From a virus: a DNA stretch of 64,000 nt. This document shows, one piece after another, positions 24,463-31,828 of the stretch. The position numbers were made by a program, and so were the translations under genes. The stretch lies in IMG/VR virus record IMGVR_UViG_3300018005_000012, positions 27,435-91,434 of that record; one strand, given 5' to 3'. The first letter of the stretch is position 1; each line of letters begins with the position of its first letter. Under the pieces are notes generated by a model that was not told where the DNA came from, ran no database searches, and worked only from the letters and a program-made list of their open reading frames with translations.

Positions 24463-25338
24463 TTAATACACACCTCTTTGTCTCTGTGCCGCTAGAAGGG
24501 TCTTAGCCAAAGCCGTTTCCACTTCCTGTCTCACTCTTGCCAAGTCCACATTGCTTGAAGCGTTAATGGTAATCTGAACGTTGCCCATTCCTGCTCCAGC
24601 CGTCCCACCTTTCGGAACCACGGTCTCGCCCTGATGGAGCGTATATGGGCCAGTTCTAGGAACATAGCCACCGCTTTGCATACCGGGTGCAGCAACATGG
24701 GGAACTGTAGCCGCCTGATATAGCCCAATTCCTAATGCGGCTATGCCACCAATAACCGGAATCATTGAAAGTGCCATTCTTGCACTACTCTCAGCCGCAC
24801 TCGCACCGACCAACCCCAAAGAAATAGTAAACAAATTCATAGAGGTTATCACATCAGTAAAAGATGAAGTAATGGTCGCCAAGTTCTTGGCTGTTGCTGT
24901 AACATAGTCATTGAGAGCAACCATCTCGTTCTTCTTAGACTGAGTGTAGAGAGCACCAACATAACTTGCGGCTGTGGTTGCTCTCGTTGCCTGTTCTGAG
25001 CCTTTGCCATAGATATTGACAGCCGTTGCCTGCAAAGCAAGTGCCTGAGTATATTTATTCTGAGTCTGAATGACATTGATTTGAGCCTGATACAAATCCA
25101 CCAACTCATCAATGTTACCAGATACCATGTCGGCTGTAGCATTGAAAATAGTCTGCCAATCCTTTATAGCAGTCTGAAACGTTTTCACTCCCTGAATAGC
25201 CGCATTCTGAGTATCAGAAAGTGCGTGTAGTGCTTCATTATATTCTTTAACCGAAATAGCCTCGTGCTCCAGTGCCATTTTTAGGTCTTCTATACTTTCT
25301 GCTAAGTCGATAATCTCTTTCCCACTCAGAGTTGGCAT
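24463..25338 (-). CDS. Tape measure-like protein (short)
   Basis: 291 residues. A helical N-terminal region (about 1-190), a hydrophobic segment (SMIPVIGGIAALGIGLYQAA) and the motif QSGGYVPRTGPYTLHQGETV, which is characteristic of the C-terminal part of phage tape measure proteins. Position between the frameshifted chaperone and the hub also fits. Tape measure length sets tail length (about 1.5 Angstrom per residue), so a helical region this short would imply a very short tail, or the protein is only part of the ruler. Confidence 0.7.
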   Translation of the reverse strand: MPTLSGKEIIDLAESIEDLKMALEHEAISVKEYNEALHALSDTQNAAIQGVKTFQTAIKDWQTIFNATADMVSGNIDELVDLYQAQINVIQTQNKYTQALALQATAVNIYGKGSEQATRATTAASYVGALYTQSKKNEMVALNDYVTATAKNLATITSSFTDVITSMNLFTISLGLVGASAAESSARMALSMIPVIGGIAALGIGLYQAATVPHVAAPGMQSGGYVPRTGPYTLHQGETVVPKGGTAGAGMGNVQITINASSNVDLARVRQEVETALAKTLLAAQRQRGVY

Positions 25339-25352
25339 CCTACTCTATAAGT

Positions 25353-25897
25353 CTACGTCTCGCCTTTTAAGCCTTCCGCCTGTCCTAACTTCTTCTGTTC
25401 TCTCTCAAGTCTCCTCTTCTCGGCTTCAATGGTAAACTCATGGGCTAGAAGGAGTTCCCTTATCTCAAGACTGGTCATCTTAAGGGCTTCCTCTCTGGGG
25501 ATGCCTATCTGGTCTTGGAGCACTTTCAGAACGACATACTTGTTGTATTTGTTCAGAATGGCCTTGGCTTCGTTTACTGTTTCTTGGTCTTTTCTTGTGG
25601 TAACTCCTGTAACGGTAAGTTCTTTAAGAGCGATAAAAAACTGGTTTCGTATTGGTTGAATCTTCGTATCTCAACCCAAAGATGCAATACCACTTCTCTA
25701 TCCGCCACTTTCACCGCTTGTATGGACTCAAACTTAGGGGCGGCTGTCCCATAGAAGACAGTAAGGGCTTGCTGTTCCACAATCTTGTTTTGGTTGGCAT
25801 CAACAAAGTCGTCCACGACAGCACCCTCTTCAAAGCCAAAACGCTTGATGGTGTAGGTCACTCCCTTAATCTTTAGAACCTTAGTGTCGGTAGTCAC
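25353..25897 (-). CDS. Tail assembly chaperone, -1 frameshift fusion (gpGT-like)
   Basis: Reading the 25897 frame to the T TTT TTA heptamer (25640-25634) and then shifting -1 adds about 93 residues, ending at TAG 25355-25353. The extension is helical and charged (KDQETVNEAKAILNKYNKY, IEAEKRRLEREQKKLGQ). The -1 frame is closed by TGA about 30 nt before the heptamer and has no ATG/GTG/TTG until half way through, so it is not an independent gene. Location between tail tube and tape measure is that of phage lambda G/GT, whose fusion loads the tape measure. Confidence 0.72.
25574..25897 (-). CDS. Tail assembly chaperone, unshifted form (gpG-like)
   Basis: 107 residues from GTG 25897 (26 nt below its TATA box; TTG 25903 is too close). 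Begins MTTDTKVLKIKG with a short beta domain, then helices through VADREVVLHLWVEIRRFNQY, and terminates 60 nt after the slippery heptamer with LPQEKTKKQ. In tailed phages the unshifted and shifted forms act together during tail assembly and are absent from the virion. Confidence 0.72.
   Translation of the reverse strand: MTTDTKVLKIKGVTYTIKRFGFEEGAVVDDFVDANQNKIVEQQALTVFYGTAAPKFESIQAVKVADREVVLHLWVEIRRFNQYETSFLSLLKNLPLQELPQEKTKKQ
25634..25640 (-). promoter_or_regulatory. Slippery heptamer T TTT TTA for -1 ribosomal frameshifting
   Basis: In the zero frame the codons are AGT TTT TTA (25642-25634), a canonical X XXY YYZ arrangement. The -1 frame beyond it is open for about 93 codons. No obvious pseudoknot was worked out downstream. 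Confidence 0.72.
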
Positions 25898-25917
25898 AAA
25901 CAATAGAAGGGCGAGAG

Positions 25918-25928
25918 ACTATATAAAT
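25918..25928 (-). promoter_or_regulatory. TATA box for the chaperone-tape measure-hub operon
   Basis: ATTTATATAGT (minus strand), centred 26 nt before GTG 25897; this decides the start. Confidence 0.6.
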
Positions 25929-25931
25929 GTT

Positions 25932-26306
25932 TTACTCGCCACGAATGGCCCTTGCGTTCTCATCGAGCATTCTCTTCAAGTCTTTCGCCTCTAGTTCCTG
26001 TCTGAGTCTCATTACCTCACTTGCGGCAGAACCAGCCACTACGTTCTGATAGGGGTAATCTCGCATGACCTCTGCAACAGAAGGAAGGACTTCTCCTCTT
26101 TCTCTTGCAATTTTCCCTATCTCTGCATCTCTTTTCGCACCCACATATATGCCCATAAGAGCGACTGGAACAATTATTGCGGTCATTGCTCCAATTCCTA
26201 TCATTATCACTTCAATGTTTCCCATGAGTGTTCCTAGTGCCGTCATGCCAACTCCTATCAGACAGGCGATTCCGTATCCCCATCCACTTGTCATTTGTTT
26301 TTTCAC
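25932..26306 (-). CDS. Membrane protein with coiled-coil C-terminus
   Basis: 124 residues from GTG 26306 (ATG 26294 possible). Two hydrophobic segments (GIACLIGVGMTALGTLMG and VIMIGIGAMTAIIVPVALMG) form a hairpin, followed by a charged helix (SEVMRLRQELEAKDLKRMLD). It lies inside the tail module between tail tube and chaperone and has its own promoter. Function unknown. Confidence 0.6.
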   Translation of the reverse strand: MKKQMTSGWGYGIACLIGVGMTALGTLMGNIEVIMIGIGAMTAIIVPVALMGIYVGAKRDAEIGKIARERGEVLPSVAEVMRDYPYQNVVAGSAASEVMRLRQELEAKDLKRMLDENARAIRGE

Positions 26307-26334
26307 TCTCCTGAGCAGTGGTATAGTGAGCAGG

Positions 26335-26343
26335 CTTTATAAG
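26335..26343 (-). promoter_or_regulatory. TATA box for the 26306 gene
   Basis: CTTATAAAG (minus strand) centred about 33 nt before GTG 26306. Confidence 0.5.
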
Positions 26344-26366
26344 GTTTCTTGCCGAAATGTCAAGTT

Positions 26367-27518
26367 CTATGTGTGCACAGTGGCTCCAGTGGCAGTCCAG
26401 TCCAAGTTCAGAGCAACTAGGTCAGCAATGGGTAGGGTGAGGTCTATCTTAGGTAGCACCGCACCTGTATAGGTCAAATAGTAGGTGGTAGCGGTAGAAG
26501 ACTTGTATCCAAGTTTCAAAGTAATCTCCTGTTGAGACAGACCAGATGGGGCGATATCCAAATCAACAAGATATACATCACCACCACCAACAGTTGGAAC
26601 AGGTGAAAATGCGGCAGTGGTTATTGTGGTTGCAGTGTTTGACAAGATTATCTGCTTTTGACCAGCCGCAGGGCCAGTGAAGTAAGTAAGAGTCATGCCA
26701 ACAAAGGCATTGACTGTCCAACTTTTGGTGCTGTCAGTTAGTATCGTTGCTATTGCACTTGTAGTTGTGCCTTGAATATTCAAGATGTTGACCTCATTCG
26801 CTACATCAGTGAAAGTGGCAAAGGTGGCTGTGATAGTGCCATCGGCCTTGCGTATCAGAGTCGGAATGCTTCTGATAACGTCTGTATCAAACTGAGGCAC
26901 ACGCTGTAGATTATTGGTGATAGTGCCAGTGAAGGTCAAAGCCTGCACTCGTGGAGTTCCGGTTGGAACCTGAACACTCTCTTGAGAGAAGTAGAATGGG
27001 ATGTTGGTAGGGTCAACAATGCCGGGGTCAGTAGGGAAGGTAGGGCCAACAGGAAGCCCATTCATGATGTTTTGACACCAATAGGTGACTTCGACTTCGA
27101 GTGCTCCCCCTGTCTTTCCGCTAATCCGCACACTATTAGCCACGGCTCCAGTAACGGTATAGGTCTGGAGTGTATCATAATTCTTGATGATGAAAACGTG
27201 AGAGACCGTATTGACTCCAAGACTGTTAATGTCGTCAATCAGCATTTTAATGTCCTGTGGCCAATAGGTGATGGTGAAGTCTACGTTTCTCTGTCCTTTC
27301 AGTAGGTAGGCAGGAAAATCAGTCATCCCATCCATTCTGTAGACAAAGATTGGATTCTTATCTATCGTTGCCTTCATATTCTGCACTGCACCAACCCAAT
27401 TGTAGACGGTTCCACCGGGATTGGACGTAGAGAGAGGAGCAACCCCATAGATGGCTTCTGGATACCATCCTACTGCGGCTCTCCAACCTGCGGCTATAAG
27501 CGGAAATGTAGTCGGCAT
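26367..27518 (-). CDS. Major tail tube protein
   Basis: 383 residues. The N-terminal part (GWRAAVGWYPEAIYGVAP, FVYRMDGMTDFPAYLLKGQR, DFTITYWPQDIKMLIDDI) follows the tail tube pattern of long-tailed phages: an E..YG.AP start and beta-barrel core with a domain-closing strand near the C-terminus. A middle insertion (about 235-310, low complexity Thr/Ala) may be a surface decoration. It is the first gene of the tail module with a strong promoter, as expected for an abundant protein. Confidence 0.75.
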   Translation of the reverse strand: MPTTFPLIAAGWRAAVGWYPEAIYGVAPLSTSNPGGTVYNWVGAVQNMKATIDKNPIFVYRMDGMTDFPAYLLKGQRNVDFTITYWPQDIKMLIDDINSLGVNTVSHVFIIKNYDTLQTYTVTGAVANSVRISGKTGGALEVEVTYWCQNIMNGLPVGPTFPTDPGIVDPTNIPFYFSQESVQVPTGTPRVQALTFTGTITNNLQRVPQFDTDVIRSIPTLIRKADGTITATFATFTDVANEVNILNIQGTTTSAIATILTDSTKSWTVNAFVGMTLTYFTGPAAGQKQIILSNTATTITTAAFSPVPTVGGGDVYLVDLDIAPSGLSQQEITLKLGYKSSTATTYYLTYTGAVLPKIDLTLPIADLVALNLDWTATGATVHT

Positions 27519-27542
27519 TCTAAGAAGATAAGGGCTTCCCTT

Positions 27543-27551
27543 CTATTTAAA
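27543..27551 (-). promoter_or_regulatory. TATA box for the tail tube gene
   Basis: TTTAAATAG (minus strand) centred 29 nt before ATG 27518. Confidence 0.75.
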
Positions 27552-27559
27552 GATGTCTT

Positions 27560-27964
27560 CTACAGAGCGTAAGTCATTAACAGTCCTTCTTCATCAGGAT
27601 TCTGGTAGTAGTGAGGAATGGTCAAATTGGCCGTATACCCGAACTTCTCATACATCCGAATGGCAGGCTCGTTGCTCTTCCGCACCTGAAGTCCGGCCAT
27701 CGGCAAGCCTCGCATCCTCATCGCTCTATGTGCCGCTTGCATCAGAAGTTCTCCTATGCCCTGCCTCTGGTGCTCCTTATCTACGGCCACAGAGATGACG
27801 AGACCCATCATCATATAGCCAATCTTCTCCTCTCTACACATAACGTAGCCCACCACCTTGCCATCCACCTTGGCTACATAGAACATATCGCCAAACTGGT
27901 TGTAGTGAGTCGTCCAAAACATCGGTTGATAACGCTCTGGCATACTAGCCATGTTGAGTTTCAT
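27560..27964 (-). CDS. GNAT N-acetyltransferase (RimI-like), start codon uncertain
   Basis: At least 134 residues. Acetyl-CoA site SVAVDKEHQRQGIGELLMQA (Q/RxxGxG) and LQVRKSNEPAIRMYEKFGY are classic for RimI/NAT proteins. The first ATG (27964) falls after strand 1. In the same frame upstream the sequence reads TFAITHATRADIPACMKLN, a typical GNAT beginning, but contains no ATG, GTG or TTG before a TGA at 28026-28024. This upstream stretch overlaps the end of the HNH gene by about 15 nt. Either a non-standard start is used or the HNH gene replaced the original start. Likely acetylates a protein N-terminus or Lys. Confidence 0.78.
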   Translation of the reverse strand: MKLNMASMPERYQPMFWTTHYNQFGDMFYVAKVDGKVVGYVMCREEKIGYMMMGLVISVAVDKEHQRQGIGELLMQAAHRAMRMRGLPMAGLQVRKSNEPAIRMYEKFGYTANLTIPHYYQNPDEEGLLMTYAL

Positions 27965-28008
27965 GCAAGCAGGGATGTCGGCTCGTGTGGCATGAGTAAT
28001 AGCAAAAG

Positions 28009-28518
28009 TTACACTCGTTTTAACTCACCATTTTTTGCTCTCTTGATGAATTGACAACACATACAGAGGACTTGGTATCCCTCTGGAAAGTTGTTCTTGA
28101 TGAGCCATGGATAGATTGCTTGGGTTCCTATTGCTTTTAAATGTTTGTTTCCACCACCTTCAATGTGGTCTATGCTAAGTGCTCGAATGTCTTTGGCTAG
28201 AGGACAATTCGGAAGATGTTTATGAAAGATGTCTCGACAATGGGGTTCAATAGCATCAGGGTCGAAAATTCTGGTGTAATGAAGCAGAACAATCTCTTTG
28301 TTCGTCACCCATCGCTCATGACTTGCGACAAGAATGAATTTGCGTTTCTGTCTGTAATAGCCTTTCTTTTGTTTCAACACTTGGGGTTTTCGACTAGCGT
28401 AATTCTCTTTGCTTCGTTTACATTGACATGACTTACACGCATAATAGTTCTGGCGAAAGGATGCTGGATACCAGTTATCTTCGGTAAGAGAGACACCACA
28501 ATACTTGCAAACTGCCAT
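28009..28518 (-). CDS. HNH endonuclease (LSIDHI.G type)
   Basis: 169 residues from ATG 28518. An N-terminal zinc ribbon (CKYCGVSLTEDNW ... CKSCQ) is also present in the genes at 30321 and 42167. A basic linker and the HNH core LSIDHIEGGG ... YQVLCMCCQFIKR follow. Its end runs into the GNAT gene and appears to have displaced that gene's start. Confidence 0.85.
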   Translation of the reverse strand: MAVCKYCGVSLTEDNWYPASFRQNYYACKSCQCKRSKENYASRKPQVLKQKKGYYRQKRKFILVASHERWVTNKEIVLLHYTRIFDPDAIEPHCRDIFHKHLPNCPLAKDIRALSIDHIEGGGNKHLKAIGTQAIYPWLIKNNFPEGYQVLCMCCQFIKRAKNGELKRV

Positions 28519-28538
28519 ACCCATTCTTCGGCACAAGA

Positions 28539-28547
28539 CTATTTAAG
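28539..28547 (-). promoter_or_regulatory. TATA box for the HNH gene at 28518
   Basis: CTTAAATAG (minus strand) centred 25 nt before ATG 28518, selecting it over ATG 28524. Confidence 0.65.
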
Positions 28548-28575
28548 TCTTATGGAGAAAAGTGGTCTTTCAGCA

Positions 28576-29268
28576 TTAGGTAAATCCAAGTATCTCAACA
28601 AACTCCTGAAGATACTTCTTAGGGATAGTTTTCCCACTTCGATAGGTCTTCGGGAGTTTGCCCAATATTTCATCCTTTGAGAGAGGACTGTTTAAAAGGT
28701 CTTTGAGAGTAACACTTCCTATCGCTTTCGCAAACTGACTACCCATTGCATCTAGCAGATATTCTCTCTTCTGTTCAAGTGTCCAATCACGCTTCATACC
28801 CTCTCTTAAGGGGTAATCTTTCTTCTCCTTAGGCTTGCCCAACTTCACGTTCTGATGAGTGAGAAAGAGGGCGGTGTCATACTTATCCGTGGTGATGACC
28901 AATCCTACACCAAAGGCACGGAAGGCGGTCAATACCTCATAGAAGGCCATCTTCCTCTCTGGATGATGGCTAAAGTAGTCCGACAAACTCAACCACTTCT
29001 TGACCGACCAATCGTAGAATCCTAGCCCTTCGAGAATAATGAAAGGCTCATAAGCATCCTTGTTGTTCGAGAGGTCTTTCAACTGTTCAAAGATACGTCC
29101 ATCATGAACAGAGGCCAGAAAGTCCTTCAGTTCTTTCCTCTCATACATCCTGTTCTTCTCCACGCCCTGAATGATGATGTCAGTGCCAATCTCAGAGTCC
29201 ACTACAGTATCGGGTGGCAGATACTCCTTCAGAGTCTCAAATTCCTGCTTGTTGAGGAAGAGCGTCAT
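28576..29268 (-). CDS. ERCC4 (XPF/Mus81-type) nuclease
   Basis: 230 residues from ATG 29268 (ATGA overlap with the preceding gene). The signature is DIIIQGVEKNRMYERKELKD, the G...(V/Y)ERK...D core of the ERCC4 fold, followed by GRIFEQLKDL. The C-terminal part (about 150-230) is helical and may hold degenerate helix-hairpin-helix motifs. No helicase domain, as in the short archaeal XPF. XPF nucleases cut 3'-flap and branched DNA, so the viral enzyme could resolve replication or recombination intermediates before packaging. Confidence 0.8.
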   Translation of the reverse strand: MTLFLNKQEFETLKEYLPPDTVVDSEIGTDIIIQGVEKNRMYERKELKDFLASVHDGRIFEQLKDLSNNKDAYEPFIILEGLGFYDWSVKKWLSLSDYFSHHPERKMAFYEVLTAFRAFGVGLVITTDKYDTALFLTHQNVKLGKPKEKKDYPLREGMKRDWTLEQKREYLLDAMGSQFAKAIGSVTLKDLLNSPLSKDEILGKLPKTYRSGKTIPKKYLQEFVEILGFT

Positions 29269-29699
29269 AACCACTCACACATCTCTTTCAGAGATGAGAA
29301 GATTTGGAAAGCCTCTTTTGGAATATCGTAAAACTTCTCATTATCTCCGCCTGCCTTGTTGGGCACAACGACCATCGGAGAAGCCTTGATTTTGTCTACT
29401 GAGGTTATGAACACTCTCTCCGAGATTTCAATCAAGAGGTCGAAGTTTAGCGACTCATCGGGAAGATGGACAGTAGAAAAGTAGTCCAAATCGTAAAAAC
29501 GCTTCTCTATTTGCAGTCTCTTCTGATTCCCATGAATTGAACACAAAATGTCAAATGGAGACCTATCAGGAATAGTCTTTCCGGCCTCTCCCAAGACCTC
29601 GATTCCTGCCTCTTTCAATGCGACAACCACAGCATTTTGCCCTATCATACCTAGTTCCCCATGTTCCTTGTCATAGATTTTCCTAGTTCCTTCTGGCAC
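29265..29699 (-). CDS. Hypothetical protein, possible nuclease fold
   Basis: 144 residues from GTG 29699, five bases after the upstream stop and preceded by AAGGGAT. The segment GQNAVVVALKEAGIEVLG followed by SPFDILCSIHGNQKRLQIEK has the helix-strand order of restriction-endonuclease-like folds, but the K position of PD-(D/E)XK does not line up. It is coupled to the ERCC4 nuclease by ATGA, which suggests a joint function. Confidence 0.6.
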   Translation of the reverse strand: MPEGTRKIYDKEHGELGMIGQNAVVVALKEAGIEVLGEAGKTIPDRSPFDILCSIHGNQKRLQIEKRFYDLDYFSTVHLPDESLNFDLLIEISERVFITSVDKIKASPMVVVPNKAGGDNEKFYDIPKEAFQIFSSLKEMCEWL

Positions 29700-29701
29700 A
29701 T

Positions 29702-29929
29702 CTATCCCTTTAGCCCGAACCTTAATAAGTGTTTCAGCGTCTTGAGGCTGGTGTTCTCATCCCAATTCACGTTCTTCTTGATAGACTTATCCCAACACTT
29801 ATCACCCATTGGATAGCCCATTCCTGTAACACTTATCGTGGCCAACTCCTTCCCATTACAGAAGAGGCACAGTTTGTCGTCTATGGTCGGCACATTTCCC
29901 AACGGATTTGCTGTCGCTTTCTTGCCCAT
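29702..29929 (-). CDS. Small Cys-containing protein (75 aa)
   Basis: CLFCNGKE near the N-terminus and a Cys in GDKCWDK give a possible zinc site. First gene of the unit leading to the ERCC4 nuclease. ATG 29929 lies 25 nt from a TATA element shared with the divergent gene at 29981. Confidence 0.6.
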   Translation of the reverse strand: MGKKATANPLGNVPTIDDKLCLFCNGKELATISVTGMGYPMGDKCWDKSIKKNVNWDENTSLKTLKHLLRFGLKG

Positions 29930-29948
29930 ACCACCCCTATGGCATAAA

Positions 29949-29958
29949 CCTTTTTAAG
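29949..29958. promoter_or_regulatory. Single TATA element shared by divergent genes
   Basis: CCTTTTTAAG. ATG 29929 (minus) and ATG 29981 (plus) lie about 25 and 27 nt on either side, and no other A/T box with suitable spacing is visible for either gene. Confidence 0.55.
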
Positions 29959-29980
29959 TCTTTCTGTCCATAGGTTGCCG

Positions 29981-30124
29981 ATGAGATTCGACATACAGCA
30001 TCTCTGTGCCTGCAATTGCGGATGCAAAAGGATGTGTCCCATAGACTATGACTTGTGCATTGTCTGTGTAGCCAGTGGTCATGTAAAACCCTTAAATAGG
30101 GTGGCGAGAGAGGGTGTGGTATGA
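29981..30124 (+). CDS. Small Cys-rich protein (47 aa)
   Basis: Seven Cys, six within the first 30 residues (CACNCGCKRMCPIDYDLCIVC), an arrangement able to hold two zinc ions or a metal cluster. The TGA overlaps the ATG of the next gene (ATGA). No family is recognised. Confidence 0.5.
   Translation: MRFDIQHLCACNCGCKRMCPIDYDLCIVCVASGHVKPLNRVAREGVV
30091..30099 (+). promoter_or_regulatory. TATA box for the 30121 gene
   Basis: CTTAAATAG centred 26 nt upstream of ATG 30121, inside the preceding small frame. Confidence 0.55.
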
Positions 30125-30273
30125 AAGAAGAAGAGTTCAAAGCCCAGAACCAGAAGGAAGCCCAACTGTGTCCAAGAGGACACGCCCATGCTAGAGCCAG
30201 AGACGAAGGGAAACTCAAGTGTGAAAGTTGCGACTGTGCAGTAGTATGTAGGGTGGACACACTTAGAACTTGA
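30121..30273 (+). CDS. Small zinc-ribbon protein (50 aa)
   Basis: Helical basic/acidic start, then CPRGH...KCESCDCAVVC, a one-zinc ribbon. It has its own TATA box and also an ATGA overlap with the upstream frame. Function unknown. Confidence 0.55.
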   Translation: MKEEEFKAQNQKEAQLCPRGHAHARARDEGKLKCESCDCAVVCRVDTLRT

Positions 30274-30289
30274 TATTTCGGCAAAAAGA

Positions 30290-30298
30290 CTTAAATAC
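30290..30298 (+). promoter_or_regulatory. TATA box for the HNH gene at 30321
   Basis: CTTAAATAC centred 27 nt upstream of ATG 30321. Confidence 0.65.
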
Positions 30299-30320
30299 TC
30301 GCTCCATATACATATAAGGT

Positions 30321-30845
30321 ATGGTCAACTGTAATAGGTGCGGAGTTGAGTTAACTCCTGAAAATTGGTCTGCAAAAGGAACACATGGATTCAGATGTAA
30401 AAATTGCCATGCCTTAACAATGAGAGAATGGCGACAAAAGAACCCACAAAAGGTTCTAGACTATCGCAAAGACTACGGTAACACTCATAGAAAGGAGATT
30501 CGTGAAGGAGATGCACGACACAGAGAAAGAGCCAAAATTATCGTCAACGAATACTATTCTAATGGAACGAATGCGTGTGCAGACCCCCATCATTTGCATC
30601 TTCCCAATGACCCCATTGCTCGTGATATTCGTGCTCTTGAGATAGACCACATCGGAGATGATGGACAAGACGAGAGAAAGAAACTTGGAAAGGTAGGGTC
30701 TGGATGGCTATTCTACGATTGGCTCATTAAACACAACTTTCCAAAGGGATACCAAGTGTTATGTGCCAGTTGTAACCGTATTAAGCAAATAGAACACCTT
30801 AAGAGAGAACGCTTAAATAGGTTAAAGCAGATACCCCTGCCATGA
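30321..30845 (+). CDS. HNH endonuclease (IDHI.GDG type)
   Basis: 174 residues. N-terminal zinc ribbon (CNRCGVELTPENW ... CKNCH), basic linker, then LEIDHIGDDGQ and YQVLCASCNRIKQ. Close relative of the genes at 28009 and 42167. Its TGA overlaps an ATG at 30842, and it sits directly upstream of the disrupted reading frame that precedes terL. Confidence 0.85.
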   Translation: MVNCNRCGVELTPENWSAKGTHGFRCKNCHALTMREWRQKNPQKVLDYRKDYGNTHRKEIREGDARHRERAKIIVNEYYSNGTNACADPHHLHLPNDPIARDIRALEIDHIGDDGQDERKKLGKVGSGWLFYDWLIKHNFPKGYQVLCASCNRIKQIEHLKRERLNRLKQIPLP

Positions 30846-30872
30846 GACTCGTAAAGAGAGGTGATAAAACAA

Positions 30873-31164
30873 TTGGCATATAGGAATCCTGATAGAGAAG
30901 ACCCTGATAGCCATAGTTGCTTTCGGTAAGGCTCGTGAGATACAGCGAAGGACTGGCATCCTTCTAGGTCTGGAGAGTCATTCTATCATTTCTGAGATGT
31001 GTAGGCTCTGGGGTGTTAACAACGCAGACGAGTTCTATATGAGGATGAACTCAATGACCAATGCCGAACTTATAGCGGCTGTGGATGCGGCCAAGGCCAG
31101 ACTAAGAAAGAAGAAAGGATTGACGGTGGCAGACCAAATAGAGGTGTTGGCTGGAGTTGCCTGA
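30873..31164 (+). CDS. Frameshifted or broken gene, possible small terminase-region protein
   Basis: A strong Shine-Dalgarno (AGAGGTGAT, 30858-30865) sits 7 nt before TTG 30873, which opens an 18-codon frame (YRNPDREDPDSHSCF) ended by TAA 30927. One base further (+1) the frame GKAREIQRRTGILLGLE continues for 79 codons to TGA 31162. The shift point reads TTT CGG TAA, where tRNA-Phe could slip from UUU to UUC. A rival start ATG 30842 would need a -1 shift at ATA TAG. The long part is helical and basic and overlaps the next gene. Interpretations are a programmed +1 frameshift, a real mutation, or a sequencing error. Confidence 0.45.
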
Positions 31165-31828
31165 TTCTCGCAAACTTTCCGACATTGAGAAGCAACTCGT
31201 CCAACAGAGCATTCAGAGGCACATGGACGAACTCTTCCAGTGGACTCAGGTGAAGATGGCTCTCCGTCTGCTTAAGGAAGACGAGGGCATAAATCAGGAC
31301 GAATTGAAGTATGTGGAACAGGGGTTGAACGGGGTCTTCAACAACATCCTCAGAGACATCGTGCCAAGAGTGGAGAAGAGAAAGAAGACCTTCATTGAGA
31401 TGACGGATGAAGACTTCGGTGAAATGGTCAAATCCGACCCTCTACTCTCTTACTTCCGAAAGGAAGATTTCATCTACCACGTTACGGCCCCAGACTACGA
31501 AGAGAAGGAGCATCCCATCAAAGACCTCATCTATTCGCCACCTAGCAACAACCGTTTCATGCTAATCGCAACCATAGGAAAGGACGCTCATGGCGTAGAG
31601 CAGAGTTGGGCAATCGTAGACTCCAATCCAGTCACCCAAGCAGTTGTTTCAACTAACAAAGATGGAACTCCCAAAGATACGGTTGCTCACGGAGTCTACC
31701 GAATCTACTGTTTCAAGTGTAAGGAGTTCTTTACCTTTGAGTTGAATGCGGGACAAAACGTGGAGCAGATAGCCTGCGACAAATGCAACTCCACGATAAT
31801 TGAGAAGAGGTTTAAGGTTCATCAGTAG
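31157..31828 (+). CDS. Zinc-ribbon protein upstream of terminase
   Basis: 223 residues, start TTG 31157 overlapping the upstream frame. The helical N-terminal half (about 1-90) is followed by a beta-rich part and a C-terminal zinc ribbon (YCFKCKEFF ... ACDKCNST). In many tailed viruses the small terminase or a packaging adaptor lies just before terL, and the ribbon suggests nucleic-acid binding. No specific family is recognised. Confidence 0.6.
   Translation: MPDSRKLSDIEKQLVQQSIQRHMDELFQWTQVKMALRLLKEDEGINQDELKYVEQGLNGVFNNILRDIVPRVEKRKKTFIEMTDEDFGEMVKSDPLLSYFRKEDFIYHVTAPDYEEKEHPIKDLIYSPPSNNRFMLIATIGKDAHGVEQSWAIVDSNPVTQAVVSTNKDGTPKDTVAHGVYRIYCFKCKEFFTFELNAGQNVEQIACDKCNSTIIEKRFKVHQ

Noticed and set aside
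29265-29699. PD-(D/E)XK nuclease call
   Set aside because: The helix-strand order is suggestive, but no residue two positions before the Lys is acidic, so the active site is not supported.
29937-30284. Minus-strand 115-codon frame
   Set aside because: Two short plus-strand genes with Cys motifs, promoters and an ATGA overlap explain this stretch better.
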